A program made the position numbers and the translations under genes. From assembly GCF_900291975.1 (NCBI RefSeq), contig NZ_OMPN01000001.1, forward strand, positions 1,922,001 to 1,986,000: a stretch of 64,000 nucleotides of DNA, in the 5' to 3' direction. The notes below the pieces were generated by a model, which saw only the letters and a program-made list of their open reading frames with translations, did no database searches and had not been told where the DNA came from. Of the stretch, positions 13,848 to 22,064 are shown piece after piece. The DNA comes from Agathobaculum massiliense (GTDB lineage Bacteria > Bacillota > Clostridia > Oscillospirales > Butyricicoccaceae). How positions within the stretch are numbered: position 1 is the first letter of the stretch; each line of letters starts with the position of its first letter.

Positions 13848-14709
13848 AAATATTGTTTTGGGCTTTCCAAAAGCGCCTACATTCTTCTAAAAAGCCTTCT
13901 GGTGGAGTGCGGTCAATAATTGAACATAGGGCTCTACCGTCAGTTGTCAGTAAAACATTTCCCAAACATAGTTCTGAGGAATTTGAGGGGTTCAATATTT
14001 TATATTGCTTCTTCCCGATAGAAATCATCGGTGTGGATGGGAATTGATCGAATTGTAGGTTGTGATAATTTGTTGAATAACGAAGTAGTCCCAGTGAGTC
14101 TAACTCCAGCAAATCAAAATAACTTAGACCAGCACGAAAGTATATGTTTGATTCATCAAACTCAAAAGAAGTAATGATAGGCATAAAGGGGTATGGGGTA
14201 TCTTCATCAATAATATAGATTGTAAATTGACATAAAATTCTAAAAGCATTGGCCTGTTCTGGAGAAATAAATGACAAAATATTGAGCAATCGCTTGGGGA
14301 TACATCCGGCCTCATTGCACTCTTGCGCAAGAACGCGAGACCAAATGATTTGCAACGATTCCGAGTTAACAAGGCGGGCTTTATCTATGAATAGGGCAAG
14401 CCAGTCATCGTCAATTTTGGAAGGATCAGCTGTACTATTAAGTTGTGAAATGGCATCAAAAACGATTTTGGATTGGTTGCAGTAATCCTTAATATCACGT
14501 TTGGCATGGGATATTTTCACTGCTTTAATGAGCGGATCAAGATCAGAGTTTTGAATATCCTCAATATAATTTTGTATCGCGATACGGTTCGGAGTATTAT
14601 GTGTCGCGATCCATCCAACAGCTTGAGAGATTTTTTCGATTAAAAGACAGCCTAAGTTTCCCAAAGCATCAGTATTGATTAAACTGTAGCTATTTCCACT
14701 TTCAGACAT
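13813..14709 (-). CDS. DUF2806 domain protein, AT-rich moron
   Basis: A 298-residue protein recognised as DUF2806 from its start (SLINTDALGNLGCLLIEKIS, QAVGWIATHNTPNRIAIQNY) and the following DDDWLALFIDKARLVNSESL, then QIIWSRVLAQECN. ATG 14709 has GGAGGG 5 bases upstream. It is transcribed against the late genes, is clearly more AT-rich than its neighbours and has its own promoter. These are typical marks of a lysogenic-conversion moron. DUF2806 proteins appear in mobile elements, and a defence or exclusion role is plausible but not established. Confidence 0.8.
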   Translation of the reverse strand: MSESGNSYSLINTDALGNLGCLLIEKISQAVGWIATHNTPNRIAIQNYIEDIQNSDLDPLIKAVKISHAKRDIKDYCNQSKIVFDAISQLNSTADPSKIDDDWLALFIDKARLVNSESLQIIWSRVLAQECNEAGCIPKRLLNILSFISPEQANAFRILCQFTIYIIDEDTPYPFMPIITSFEFDESNIYFRAGLSYFDLLELDSLGLLRYSTNYHNLQFDQFPSTPMISIGKKQYKILNPSNSSELCLGNVLLTTDGRALCSIIDRTPPEGFLEECRRFWKAQNNISIHEVCVAPTE

Positions 14710-14736
14710 GATTTCCCTCCGCTCGATTTTTTCTCC

Positions 14737-14765
14737 ATTATATACCATAATGAGAAATGAGACAA
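14737..14765 (-). promoter_or_regulatory. promoter of the DUF2806 moron
   Basis: Read on the minus strand, TTGTCT (14765-14760) and TATAAT (14742-14737) are separated by 17 bp. This gives the moron independent expression in the lysogen. Confidence 0.65.
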
Positions 14766-14819
14766 GGCGTGACTTGACAAACCCGAAATTTGCGGATATT
14801 CTGAAAAATCATAAAAACG

Positions 14820-14856
14820 AGGGGCGGGAGGCTACGGCCTCCCTGAACCCGTTTTA
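14820..14856. terminator. hairpin separating moron promoter and late region
   Basis: GGGAGGC and GCCTCCC form a stem with a TACG loop (near 14826-14843), within a longer imperfect AAAACG...CGTTTT pairing. It insulates the moron from the rightward genes. The 17-bp motif copy 2 begins at 14857. Confidence 0.5.
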
Positions 14857-14873
14857 GTGTCCGATTTGAACAC
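14857..14873 (+). repeat. 17-bp dispersed motif, copy 2
   Basis: GTGTCCGATTTGAACAC, intergenic, ending just before the CGGAGGG ribosome site of the HUH Rep-like gene. Confidence 0.75.
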
Positions 14874-14882
14874 GGAGGGCAA

Positions 14883-15719
14883 ATGAAACGACGCAAAACA
14901 ACGCGCGCGGGTCGGCTGGTGTGGGACATCGCCTACACAGTGCCGCGGCCGAACGCCAGCAAAGAGGAGCGCAAGCGTATCCGCGAGGTGACAGCGGAGC
15001 AGATCGCGCGCACCAACTGCAATAACGCCCAGCGCAAATTGGAAATGCTGATGGCTGCCAATTTCGAGCCGGAGGACCTGATGATCACCGCGACATACCG
15101 TGACGCAGATCTGCCAGAGAGCGCAGAGGTCACGCGGCGGCGGCTCGGCAAGGTGTTTGCGCAGCTCCGCGCCTACCGGAAAGCGCGCGGCCTGCCGGAC
15201 CTGAAATATATCTATGTGCTGGAGGGGCGGCACGGGGACCACCGGCCGCACGCACATATTATCCTGAATGCGGTCGGCGGCGACCTCGAACTGTTTAAGT
15301 CGCTCTGGATATGGGGAGACGACGTCCAACTGAGTTACATCCGCGAACGCGGGTACGATGGCTGGGCGGGATACCTCACCAAGGAGCGGCGGGAGGCCAG
15401 CCTCAATGGCAAAAAGCAGTTCGTCGGCTCGCGGGGCCTCGAGCAGCCTGTCACCACTTATGAATGGGTGGACGACGGCGCAAGCGTGGATGCGCCGCCT
15501 GGCGCGCAGGTGCTGGACGAGGGCGGCGGCCGGAATGAGACGGCGAGCTGCCGGTACATTAAATACCTGCTCCCAAGGCGGGAGCCGAAACCATATAAAC
15601 AACGCGCACGCACGCGCGTTGTTGCTGGCTTGGAATGCCCATTAACATCTCACACAGGCATGGAGAAAAAGCCGCGACCACCTCGACAAACCCGAAAAAC
15701 AGCGTATACTGGAAGATAG
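14883..15719 (+). CDS. rolling-circle Rep-like HUH endonuclease
   Basis: A 278-residue protein with the order of Rep motifs: DLMITATYRD (motif 1), HRPHAHIIL (motif 2, HxH metal site) and GYLTKERRE (motif 3, catalytic Tyr). This matches rolling-circle replication-associated proteins that nick one strand. It starts at ATG 14883 behind CGGAGGG. It opens the rightward late-gene block, after the moron. The C-terminal 60 residues are basic and low in complexity. Why a phage with a DnaB-type replication module also carries an HUH nickase is unclear; it could nick at a separate origin or during DNA processing. Confidence 0.8.
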   Translation: MKRRKTTRAGRLVWDIAYTVPRPNASKEERKRIREVTAEQIARTNCNNAQRKLEMLMAANFEPEDLMITATYRDADLPESAEVTRRRLGKVFAQLRAYRKARGLPDLKYIYVLEGRHGDHRPHAHIILNAVGGDLELFKSLWIWGDDVQLSYIRERGYDGWAGYLTKERREASLNGKKQFVGSRGLEQPVTTYEWVDDGASVDAPPGAQVLDEGGGRNETASCRYIKYLLPRREPKPYKQRARTRVVAGLECPLTSHTGMEKKPRPPRQTRKTAYTGR

Positions 15720-15727
15720 GAGCAACT

Positions 15728-15880
15728 ATGATAAAGAACGGTTGGTACTGTTGCCCTAAGTGCGGGCGCAAGCTGTTTCCGGTCAGCGACAAGACGCTGA
15801 TCCGCAATCTGGAATACCAGTGCAAGCACTGCAAGGAAAAATTCAACATCGAAATCGAGCCACGAGCCTTGGAGCCATGA
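15728..15880 (+). CDS. cysteine-rich zinc-ribbon protein (KTR-like)
   Basis: A 50-residue protein, WYCCPKCGRKLF...YQCKHCKEKFNI, with two CxxC knuckles. It resembles the Cys-rich KTR domain family common in Bacillota mobile elements. ATG 15728 has AGGAG 6 bases upstream. It is followed by a strong terminator, so it closes the HUH gene transcript. Confidence 0.75.
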   Translation: MIKNGWYCCPKCGRKLFPVSDKTLIRNLEYQCKHCKEKFNIEIEPRALEP

Positions 15881-15924
15881 GCCTAACACGACACGGAATG
15901 TCCGGTCGAGTTAGGCTCTTTTTG
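15879..15924 (+). terminator. intrinsic terminator
   Basis: GAGCCTAAC (15879-15887) pairs with GTTAGGCTC (15910-15918), followed by five T residues. It ends the HUH/KTR transcript. Confidence 0.8.
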
Positions 15925-15947
15925 TTTGCCCGGAAGGAGGGCGCGCC

Positions 15948-16157
15948 ATGAAAACCATCGCCGAGATCGCGGACGAATACGAGCGCAACCTCGTCCCGCT
16001 GCGTCAGCGGCGCGACGCGCTCCGGGAACAGGCCAAGGCCGAGCCGAGCGCCGAGGTGCGCATCCGGCTGTGGCGGCGCGTCGGCGTGCTGGACGGTATG
16101 CTCTACGAGGGCGCGTCAGCGATCCGCGCTATGCGGGGTGACCGGCGTGGCAAATAA
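15948..16157 (+). CDS. hypothetical coiled-coil protein, 69 residues
   Basis: A short, charged, helical protein (MKTIAEIADEYERNLVPLRQ, RRDALREQAKAEPSAEVRIR). GGAAGGAGGG precedes ATG 15948. It lies immediately upstream of the HNH gene and overlaps it by 20 bases. Similar small helical proteins precede HNH/terminase blocks in related phages. Function unknown. Confidence 0.65.
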   Translation: MKTIAEIADEYERNLVPLRQRRDALREQAKAEPSAEVRIRLWRRVGVLDGMLYEGASAIRAMRGDRRGK

Positions 16158-16521
16158 GCCCCTGCGGCCTTGCCTGCATCCGGGCTGCACGGCGCTGGTG
16201 CGCAGCGGCTACTGCGAGCGGCACCGGCCGCCGCGCGTGGAGCGGCGCAGCGAGGACAGCCGCCGCTGGCGGCGCTGGTACAGCCTGCCGGTCTGGACTG
16301 ATGACCTGCGGCCGGAGCAGCTTGCCCGCGAGCCGTTCTGCCGAGAGTGCGCTGCTCACGGCCTGCGGGTGTACGCCACCGACGTGGACCATGTCGTGCC
16401 GCACGATGGCGACTGGTCGAAGTTTATCGACCCAGAGAACCTGCAAAGCCTTTGTCACTCGTGCCACGGCCGCAAAACCGCCGCCGAAAGCAGGGCAAAG
16501 GCGAGGACGAAACGCCGGTGA
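16138..16521 (+). CDS. HNH endonuclease of the packaging module
   Basis: A 127-residue HNH nuclease: N-terminal zinc site (CLHPGCTALVRSGYCERH), a second Cys pair (FCREC), and the HNH core VDHVVPHDGD...NLQSLCHSCHGRKT. Such proteins sit next to the terminase in cos phages and work with TerL for cos cleavage. The start is GTG 16138 or GTG 16147; neither has a strong ribosome site, and coupling to the previous gene is likely. The 200 bp that follow have the features expected of a cos region. Confidence 0.9.
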   Translation: MTGVANKPLRPCLHPGCTALVRSGYCERHRPPRVERRSEDSRRWRRWYSLPVWTDDLRPEQLAREPFCRECAAHGLRVYATDVDHVVPHDGDWSKFIDPENLQSLCHSCHGRKTAAESRAKARTKRR

Positions 16522-16724
16522 CCGGCCGGACGCTCGGACAGGCGCGGCGCGGGCCTGACGCGCCCGAACCCTGGCGGGAAATCCGTGGATTTCCCGTATA
16601 TCCCCCACCCTGGAAAAGTTTCGGGGCGGGGTGCGTAAGACCGCAGGCCCCCCTCCGCGTGGGATTTTCTCCCCACGGCGGGAAAACGATGGTCAACTGT
16701 GTCCCTATAGCGGGAGGAAACGAG
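16522..16724. other. non-coding gap, candidate cos region
   Basis: About 200 bp without a convincing gene between HNH and the methyltransferase. It holds a 10-bp perfect inverted repeat (CGGGAAATCC 16575-16584, GGATTTCCCG 16587-16596), a second imperfect dyad near 16668-16687 (TTTTCTCCC / CGGGAAAA) and C/G-rich blocks between them. Position, symmetry and the HNH neighbour suggest the packaging cos site. The cut point cannot be read from one sequence. Confidence 0.45.
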
Positions 16725-17990
16725 GTGAATCGAATGGAAACGACAACAAAACTGGAGCTGCTCGACCCCGCGGCGCTGATCCCGTCCGCGGCAAACCCGC
16801 GGGTGCATAGCCAGCGGCAGATCCGCGAGCTGCGCGCCAGCCTGCGCGAGTACGGCGTGGTGTCGCCGGTGCTGGTGGATCAGGAGCGGAACATCATCGC
16901 GGGGCATGCGGTGGTGGAGGCGGCGCTCGCGGAGTGCGTGCCTGCCGTGCCGTGCGTGTATGTGGAGCATCTGACGCCCACCCAGCGTAAGGCCTACATG
17001 ATCGCATCAAACCGCCTTGCTGAGAAATCCCATTGGGACGACGGCCTGCTGGACGCCTGCCTGCAGGAGCTGTTCGACGCGGGCTTTGACCTGCGGCTGA
17101 CGGGCTTCGGGGAGTACCGGCTGTCCGACGCGCTGGCGCGGGACGCCGCGCCCGACCTGCCCGACGGGGGTCAAGAAATTGACCAGTGCAGGAGGGGCGA
17201 CCTGTGGGAGCTGGGGAGCCACCGCCTGCTGTGCGGCGACGCGACCAGACCGGAGGACATGCGGCGGCTGATGCGGGACGAGCGGGCGTGGCTGCTGCTG
17301 ACCGACCCGCCATATAACGTGGACTACCACGGCGGCACGGCCGAGCATCTGACGATCGCAAACGACAACCTGCCCGCGGACCGTTTCCAGGCGTTCCTCA
17401 CCGACGCGCTGACGGCGGCACGCGGGGCGCTGATGCCCGGCGCGGCGTTTTACATCTGGTACGGCGCGTCCAGCACGATGCAGTTCCTTGCGGCCTGCCA
17501 GGCGGCAAAGCTGCCCGTCCACGCTTACCTTGTATGGGTCAAAAACCAGTTTGTGCTGGGGCGGCAGGACTACAACTGGCAGCACGAGCCGTGCCTTGCG
17601 GGCGGGCTTGCGCCTGCGGATTACGACGGGTGCCTGTACGGCTGGGACGCGCGGGCGGGCCACCGCTGGTTCGGCGGGGACGGGCAGGGTACGGTGTATT
17701 TATGCGACAAGCCGCAGGAGAGCACGGAGCATCCGACGATGAAGCCGGTGGAGTTGTTCGCGCGGCAGATACGGAACAGTACGAAAAAGGGCGAGCTTGT
17801 GCTGGACCCGTTCTGCGGCTCGGGTACAGCGGTGCTTGCCGCCGAGACCTATGGCCGCAGGTGCAGGGCGATGGAGCTGTCCCCGCATAACTGCGATGTG
17901 ATCATCCGGCGGTGGGAGGAAATGACCGGCCGCAAGGCCGTGCTGCTGGAGGGAGGTGCGGCCGATGGCGGGACCGAGACAGCCGATTGA
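16725..17990 (+). CDS. ParB-domain / DNA methyltransferase fusion
   Basis: A 421-residue protein. Residues 10-100 form a ParB-like domain (SQRQIRELRASLREYGVVSP, ERNIIAGHAVVEAAL). The C-terminal part is an amino-DNA methyltransferase with catalytic DPPY (LLTDPPYNVDYHG) before the SAM-binding FCGSGTAVLAA, the beta-class order. It should methylate adenine N6 or cytosine N4 in phage DNA, perhaps to evade restriction. I chose GTG 16725 because GGGAGG lies 7 bases upstream; ATG 16734 is an alternative. It overlaps the TerS gene by 26 bp. Such fusions are frequent beside terminases in clostridial phages. Confidence 0.92.
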   Translation: MNRMETTTKLELLDPAALIPSAANPRVHSQRQIRELRASLREYGVVSPVLVDQERNIIAGHAVVEAALAECVPAVPCVYVEHLTPTQRKAYMIASNRLAEKSHWDDGLLDACLQELFDAGFDLRLTGFGEYRLSDALARDAAPDLPDGGQEIDQCRRGDLWELGSHRLLCGDATRPEDMRRLMRDERAWLLLTDPPYNVDYHGGTAEHLTIANDNLPADRFQAFLTDALTAARGALMPGAAFYIWYGASSTMQFLAACQAAKLPVHAYLVWVKNQFVLGRQDYNWQHEPCLAGGLAPADYDGCLYGWDARAGHRWFGGDGQGTVYLCDKPQESTEHPTMKPVELFARQIRNSTKKGELVLDPFCGSGTAVLAAETYGRRCRAMELSPHNCDVIIRRWEEMTGRKAVLLEGGAADGGTETAD

Positions 17991-18465
17991 CCTGCTGGAA
18001 TACAAGGGAAACAAGCACCTGACCAAAGCCGAGGCCGAGGCGCGGCGCGCGGCCGAGGTGAAAGCGCCGCCGCCCAAAAGCAAGCGGGTGAAGCCTCCGG
18101 CCTACCTGCCGGAGAGCCTGCACAAAAAGTTCCGCACGCTGGCAAAGCAGCTCATCGAGATCGGCATTTTAGCGGAAATCGATTACGACTGCCTGGCGCG
18201 CTACCTGCTGGCCGAGCAGGCGTACCTGGCGGTCACCGAGCAGGTCAACCGCGCGATCGCGAATCAGGCGATCTCGCTGCTGGAGGACCTGTCCAAAACG
18301 CAGACGCGGTATTTCAACCAGTGCGACCGCGCGGCGGCCGCGCTGGGCCTGACGATCTCCAGCCGGTGCCGTCTGGTGGTGCCGAAGCCGCCCGAGGACG
18401 ATGCGGCGGGCGACCCGATGGCCGAAATGCTGCGCGAGCGGGCGGAAAGGCGGCGCAGGGCATGA
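17965..18465 (+). CDS. terS: terminase small subunit, P27 family
   Basis: A 166-residue DNA-recognition subunit of the packaging motor. The basic N terminus (GNKHLTKAEAEARRAAEVKA), the YLPESLHKKFRTLAKQLIEI segment and a helical centre match P27-type small terminases. ATG 17965 follows GGAGG by 8 bases and lies inside the end of the methyltransferase gene. Its stop overlaps the next small gene by 4 bp. Confidence 0.85.
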   Translation: MAGPRQPIDLLEYKGNKHLTKAEAEARRAAEVKAPPPKSKRVKPPAYLPESLHKKFRTLAKQLIEIGILAEIDYDCLARYLLAEQAYLAVTEQVNRAIANQAISLLEDLSKTQTRYFNQCDRAAAALGLTISSRCRLVVPKPPEDDAAGDPMAEMLRERAERRRRA

Positions 18466-18617
18466 AAAACGGAATCATGTGCAGCCTGCTTTGCCCAATG
18501 ATCAACAAGTACGGCTTTTGCGAGAGCGCGCTGCGCCGCGTCGAGCGGGTACGGGAGTGTCCACACCGTAAAATGCGCGATCAGATGTCCAAATTGAACA
18601 CCAGAAAAAAGCAATGA
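18462..18617 (+). CDS. small Cys-rich protein, 51 residues
   Basis: ATG 18462 overlaps the TerS stop (ATGA). The peptide starts MKNGIMCSLLCPMINKYGFC and is basic, with four Cys residues in its first half and a fifth near its middle, and could bind zinc. Copy 3 of the dispersed 17-bp motif falls in its last codons (MSKLNT). No family recognised. The overlap with TerS is the main evidence for translation. Confidence 0.5.
   Translation: MKNGIMCSLLCPMINKYGFCESALRRVERVRECPHRKMRDQMSKLNTRKKQ
18585..18601 (+). repeat. 17-bp dispersed motif, copy 3
   Basis: ATGTCCAAATTGAACAC; differs from the consensus at the first base only. It lies near the end of the small Cys-rich gene. Confidence 0.75.
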
Positions 18618-18621
18618 TTTT

Positions 18622-18710
18622 CCGGCGCTGTGACGGGCGGCGAGAGCTGCCTGGAATGTGCTATGGCGGCAGGCGGTGTTCCGACCACCGCCCGTCCGTC
18701 ACAGCGCCGG
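18622..18710. repeat. long inverted repeat between TerS and TerL
   Basis: CCGGCGCTGTGACGG (18622-18636) and CCGTCACAGCGCCGG (18696-18710) are perfect 15-bp arms. GGGCGG and CCGCCC extend the pairing inward. The 59-bp loop has no gene. The structure ends about 20 bp before the TerL start and could modulate its translation or be a decayed small mobile element. Confidence 0.6.
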
Positions 18711-18731
18711 AGCGGAGAGGAGGTGCGCCGG

Positions 18732-20396
18732 ATGTTTGACGCCGAGGCGGCGTCGTTTGTATGTGATTTTATCGAGTGTTTGACCTGCTCGAACGGCGCG
18801 CCGTTCCGGCTCATGGACTGGCAGCGCGACGCTGTCACCGAGTTCTACGGCCAGCTGATCGAGGCCGAGGGCGTCGGGGCGGACCCCGCCGGACTGTACA
18901 TCCGGCGGTACCAGTACCTCTATCTGGAGATCGCCAAGAAAAACGGCAAGTCCGAGCTTGCCGCCGCGCTGGGCGTGTACCACCTGTACGCGGACGGGGA
19001 AATCAACGGCGAGGTGTATGTCGTCGCGGCGGACCGCGATAACGCGGGCATCGTGTACGCGGCCGCGAAATGGATGGTGGAGCATTCGCCCGCGCTGAAA
19101 AAGCGCAGCCGTATTGTGGACAGCACCAGGACCATCTGCGACACGGTGAGCGGCTCCCAGCTCAAGGTTTTGTCCTCGGAGGCATACAGCAAGCACGGCT
19201 ACAAGCCGTCCTGCGTCATTTTTGACGAGCTGCACGCGCAGCCGAACCGCGACCTGTGGGACGTTATGACGTTCGGCGCAGGCGACGCGCGCGAGCAGCC
19301 TGTGTGGATCGTGCTGACGACGGCGGGCGACGATCCGGACCGGAAGAGCATCGGCTGGGAGGTCCACGAAAAGGCGCTGTCCATCCTGCGGTGCCGCGAG
19401 GGGCGCGCCCGCGAGGGCGATATGGACGACCCGCGCTGGCTGCCGATCGTGTACGGCCTTGGCCTGATTGAGGACGAAGACGAGCTGAAGAATATCAACA
19501 TCTACGACGAGGAATTGTGGCGGCGCTGCAACCCCTCGATCGGCAGGACGGTGAAGCTCAGTACCATCCGCGCGGAGGCGCAGGAGGCCAAGCGCAGCGA
19601 GGCGGCGGAGCGGCTGTTCCGCTGGCTGCGGCTCAACCAGTGGATTGCCACGCATACGGTGGGCTGGATACCGGTCACGATCTACGACAAAACCCAGTGG
19701 AACCCCGAGGGGTGCGCGCACTGGCGCGACGCGGTGAAGCTGCTGCGCGGTAAGCGCTGCTTCGGCGGCGGGGACCTTTCCAAGAGTACGGACCTTACCG
19801 CGTTTACGCTGCTGTTCCCGCCCCAGGAGGGGCTGGACAAGTGGGTGGCGCTGTTCACAGGCTGGATACCGCTGGACGACATCGAGGCGCGCGAGCGCGC
19901 GGACCACGCGCCCTACCGCGACTGGATACGGGCGGGCTTTCTCCGCGGCTGCGAGGGCGACGTGATCGATTATGAGGACGTGATCGACACCATCATGCAG
20001 GCCGCCAAAGACTACGACCTGCGGATTGTTGGCTTTGACCCGTGGCTTTCCACCACGATCACCCAGCGGCTCATGTCGCTGATCGCGGGGGCGGGCAGGC
20101 CGACGCAGATCGTGGAGATTCCGCAGAGCATGAAAAGCATCAGCCCACCCATGAAAGAAATGGAACACCTCATCCGCACGCACGAGATGCTGCACGTCCA
20201 CAACACGGCCGCGCGGCAGTGCTTTGCAAACGTGCGGTGCGATACGGACAGTAATGAGAATATACACCCCAACAAGAAGCGCTCACGCGGGCGCATCGAC
20301 ATTACCGTGAGCTGGATCATCGCGTTTGCGGCGAGCAAGCTCGCGCCGAAGCCAGACCTTGCCGACGCGGTTGCGACCGGCAAATGGACGCTGTGA
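18732..20396 (+). CDS. terL: terminase large subunit
   Basis: The 554-residue packaging ATPase/nuclease. The ATPase domain has EIAKKNGKSELAA (Walker A-like) and CVIFDELHAQ (Walker B plus catalytic Glu). The nuclease domain has GGDLSKSTDLTAFTL and VGFDPWLST with acidic metal ligands. ATG 18732 follows AGGAGG by 8 bases; upstream in-frame codons fall inside the inverted repeat. Length fits the HK97/phi-105 TerL group (about 550-570). Confidence 0.95.
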   Translation: MFDAEAASFVCDFIECLTCSNGAPFRLMDWQRDAVTEFYGQLIEAEGVGADPAGLYIRRYQYLYLEIAKKNGKSELAAALGVYHLYADGEINGEVYVVAADRDNAGIVYAAAKWMVEHSPALKKRSRIVDSTRTICDTVSGSQLKVLSSEAYSKHGYKPSCVIFDELHAQPNRDLWDVMTFGAGDAREQPVWIVLTTAGDDPDRKSIGWEVHEKALSILRCREGRAREGDMDDPRWLPIVYGLGLIEDEDELKNINIYDEELWRRCNPSIGRTVKLSTIRAEAQEAKRSEAAERLFRWLRLNQWIATHTVGWIPVTIYDKTQWNPEGCAHWRDAVKLLRGKRCFGGGDLSKSTDLTAFTLLFPPQEGLDKWVALFTGWIPLDDIEARERADHAPYRDWIRAGFLRGCEGDVIDYEDVIDTIMQAAKDYDLRIVGFDPWLSTTITQRLMSLIAGAGRPTQIVEIPQSMKSISPPMKEMEHLIRTHEMLHVHNTAARQCFANVRCDTDSNENIHPNKKRSRGRIDITVSWIIAFAASKLAPKPDLADAVATGKWTL

Positions 20397-20413
20397 CAGA
20401 CAGGAGGGAGACA

Positions 20414-20632
20414 ATGGCCGGAAAACGACCGGACTACATCGCCGCGCTGGAGGACATCCGCGCGATCACACAGGGGCGCGGCCGCGAGCCGCGCCTGATG
20501 ACCTGGCGCGAGGCGGTGGAGGTGTGGGAACAGGAGCACGGCCGCGACGAACGGGCGCGCGCCCGGTTTTTTGTGCATATCGGCATCGCTACGACCGGCG
20601 AATGCGTGCTGCTGGATGGCATGGAGGAATAG
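20414..20632 (+). CDS. hypothetical protein, 72 residues
   Basis: A short acidic/basic protein (YIAALEDIRAITQGRGREPR, LMTWREAVEVWEQEHG) between TerL and portal. GGAGG precedes ATG 20414. No family recognised. Position suggests a head-assembly or packaging accessory. Confidence 0.6.
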   Translation: MAGKRPDYIAALEDIRAITQGRGREPRLMTWREAVEVWEQEHGRDERARARFFVHIGIATTGECVLLDGMEE

Positions 20633-20634
20633 AA

Positions 20635-20802
20635 ATGAAAAGCATATTGAAGTACCTGCCCGATGCGCTTGCCGCCTGCGGCGCGGTGTGCATCGTGGTG
20701 GCGCTGTGGCTGGTGTCGCCGGTGGCCGGACTGCTGGCGACAGGCGCGGCGCTGATCGGCGGCGCGGTGCTGCTCGTCCGGTTGGGGGGTGACAGCGAGT
20801 GA
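20635..20802 (+). CDS. 55-residue membrane protein in packaging operon
   Basis: Two hydrophobic segments (LPDALAACGAVCIVVALWLV and GLLATGAALIGGAVLLV). ATG 20635 follows ATGGAGGAATAG, so it is coupled to the preceding stop. It overlaps the portal start (GTGA). Small membrane proteins occur here in many Bacillota phages; their role is unknown. Confidence 0.65.
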   Translation: MKSILKYLPDALAACGAVCIVVALWLVSPVAGLLATGAALIGGAVLLVRLGGDSE

Positions 20803-22064
20803 TTTTGGAAAAGCTGGTGCGCCACGTCAAAAACGAGGGGCGCAGGCTGACGCTGGACGACCCCTCGGGCTGGAACACGGGCGGCCCGCTGTTCGGCGGC
20901 AGAGAGCTGCAGGCCATGAAGCTGCCCGCGGTGAACGCTTGCATCGAGATCATCTCGGACAGCGTGGCGAAAATGCCCATCTACCTGATGGACAGCGGCA
21001 CGCGCGAGCGGCAGACCGATCACCCCGCGCTGCGCCTGCTGACCAGCCGGCCGACCGAGGCGATGACGGCCTTTGACTACCACAAGCTGATGGAAAGCCG
21101 CCGCATCGCCTACGGCAACGCCTATGCGCTGATCTGGCGGGACCGCTGGGGCGCACCGGCCGAGCTGCTCCCGATTGCGCCTGGCTATATGCAGCCCTAT
21201 CTGGATGATAACGGGCGGCTGTGGTACGTCGGCACCAACCCGCGCACGGGCGAGTACCGCAAGTTCTGGCCCGCCGATGTGCTGCATTACAAGGCGTTCT
21301 CGACCGACGGGCTGGAGGGCGTGAGCTATCTGCGGCGCGGCGCGGAGACCATCGAGGCCGCGCTGCAGGCGCAGAAATACGAGGTCGGCTTTTATAAAAA
21401 CGGCGCGAAGCTGACCGGCATTCTGTACACGGAAACCGACCTGACAAACAAGCCGGATATCAAACAGGCGGACGGAACGACGATCTCCATTAAGGACGCG
21501 ATCCGGCGCGAGTGGGAGAACCTGTACACGGGCGCGGACAATGCTTTCCGCACGGCGGTCATGGATTTCGGCATGAAATACACGCCGGTCACGGCCTCCA
21601 ACCGCGACGCGCAGTTTATTGAGAGCAAGGCGGCGTCCATTGAGGACGTGGGGCGGCTGTTTAATATCCCGCTGTACAAGCTGGGCGTGGGTAAGCAGAC
21701 CTACGCGAGCAACGTGCAGGCGGCGATCGAGTACATGCAGCGGACGCTCTCCCCAATCGTGGCCGAGCATGAGCAGGAGGACACCTACAAGCTGCTGCTT
21801 GCCAGCGAGCAGCAGCGCGGCCTGCAGCTCCGGCGCAACATGATGGGCGAGCTGCGCGGGGATTGGGCGGCGCGCGCCGCATGGTTCAAGAGCATGCGCG
21901 AGATTGGCGCATACAGCATTAACAATATCCTCGCGCTGGAGGATATGCCGGACATTGCGGGCGGCGATGAGCATTACGCTTCGCTCAACTATATTCCGGC
22001 TGATCTGTTCCGAGAATTATCGATTAACCGCAACGAACCAAAGGAGGGCGGTGAGAACAAATGA
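20799..22064 (+). CDS. portal protein, HK97 family
   Basis: The 421-residue dodecameric portal that forms the DNA gate of the capsid. Typical features are LPAVNACIEIISDSVAKMPI near the N terminus, YGNAYALIWR, FYKNGAKLTGIL and the C-terminal FNIPLYKLGVGKQTYASNVQ. GTG 20799 overlaps the preceding stop by 4 bp. It is followed by an overlapping prohead protease gene. Confidence 0.95.
   Translation: MILEKLVRHVKNEGRRLTLDDPSGWNTGGPLFGGRELQAMKLPAVNACIEIISDSVAKMPIYLMDSGTRERQTDHPALRLLTSRPTEAMTAFDYHKLMESRRIAYGNAYALIWRDRWGAPAELLPIAPGYMQPYLDDNGRLWYVGTNPRTGEYRKFWPADVLHYKAFSTDGLEGVSYLRRGAETIEAALQAQKYEVGFYKNGAKLTGILYTETDLTNKPDIKQADGTTISIKDAIRREWENLYTGADNAFRTAVMDFGMKYTPVTASNRDAQFIESKAASIEDVGRLFNIPLYKLGVGKQTYASNVQAAIEYMQRTLSPIVAEHEQEDTYKLLLASEQQRGLQLRRNMMGELRGDWAARAAWFKSMREIGAYSINNILALEDMPDIAGGDEHYASLNYIPADLFRELSINRNEPKEGGENK

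Noticed and set aside
16347-16724. N-terminal extension of the methyltransferase back to 16347
   Set aside because: The open frame is in the shadow of the HNH gene and the candidate cos region. GTG 16725 with GGGAGG at the right distance begins where the ParB-like domain starts.
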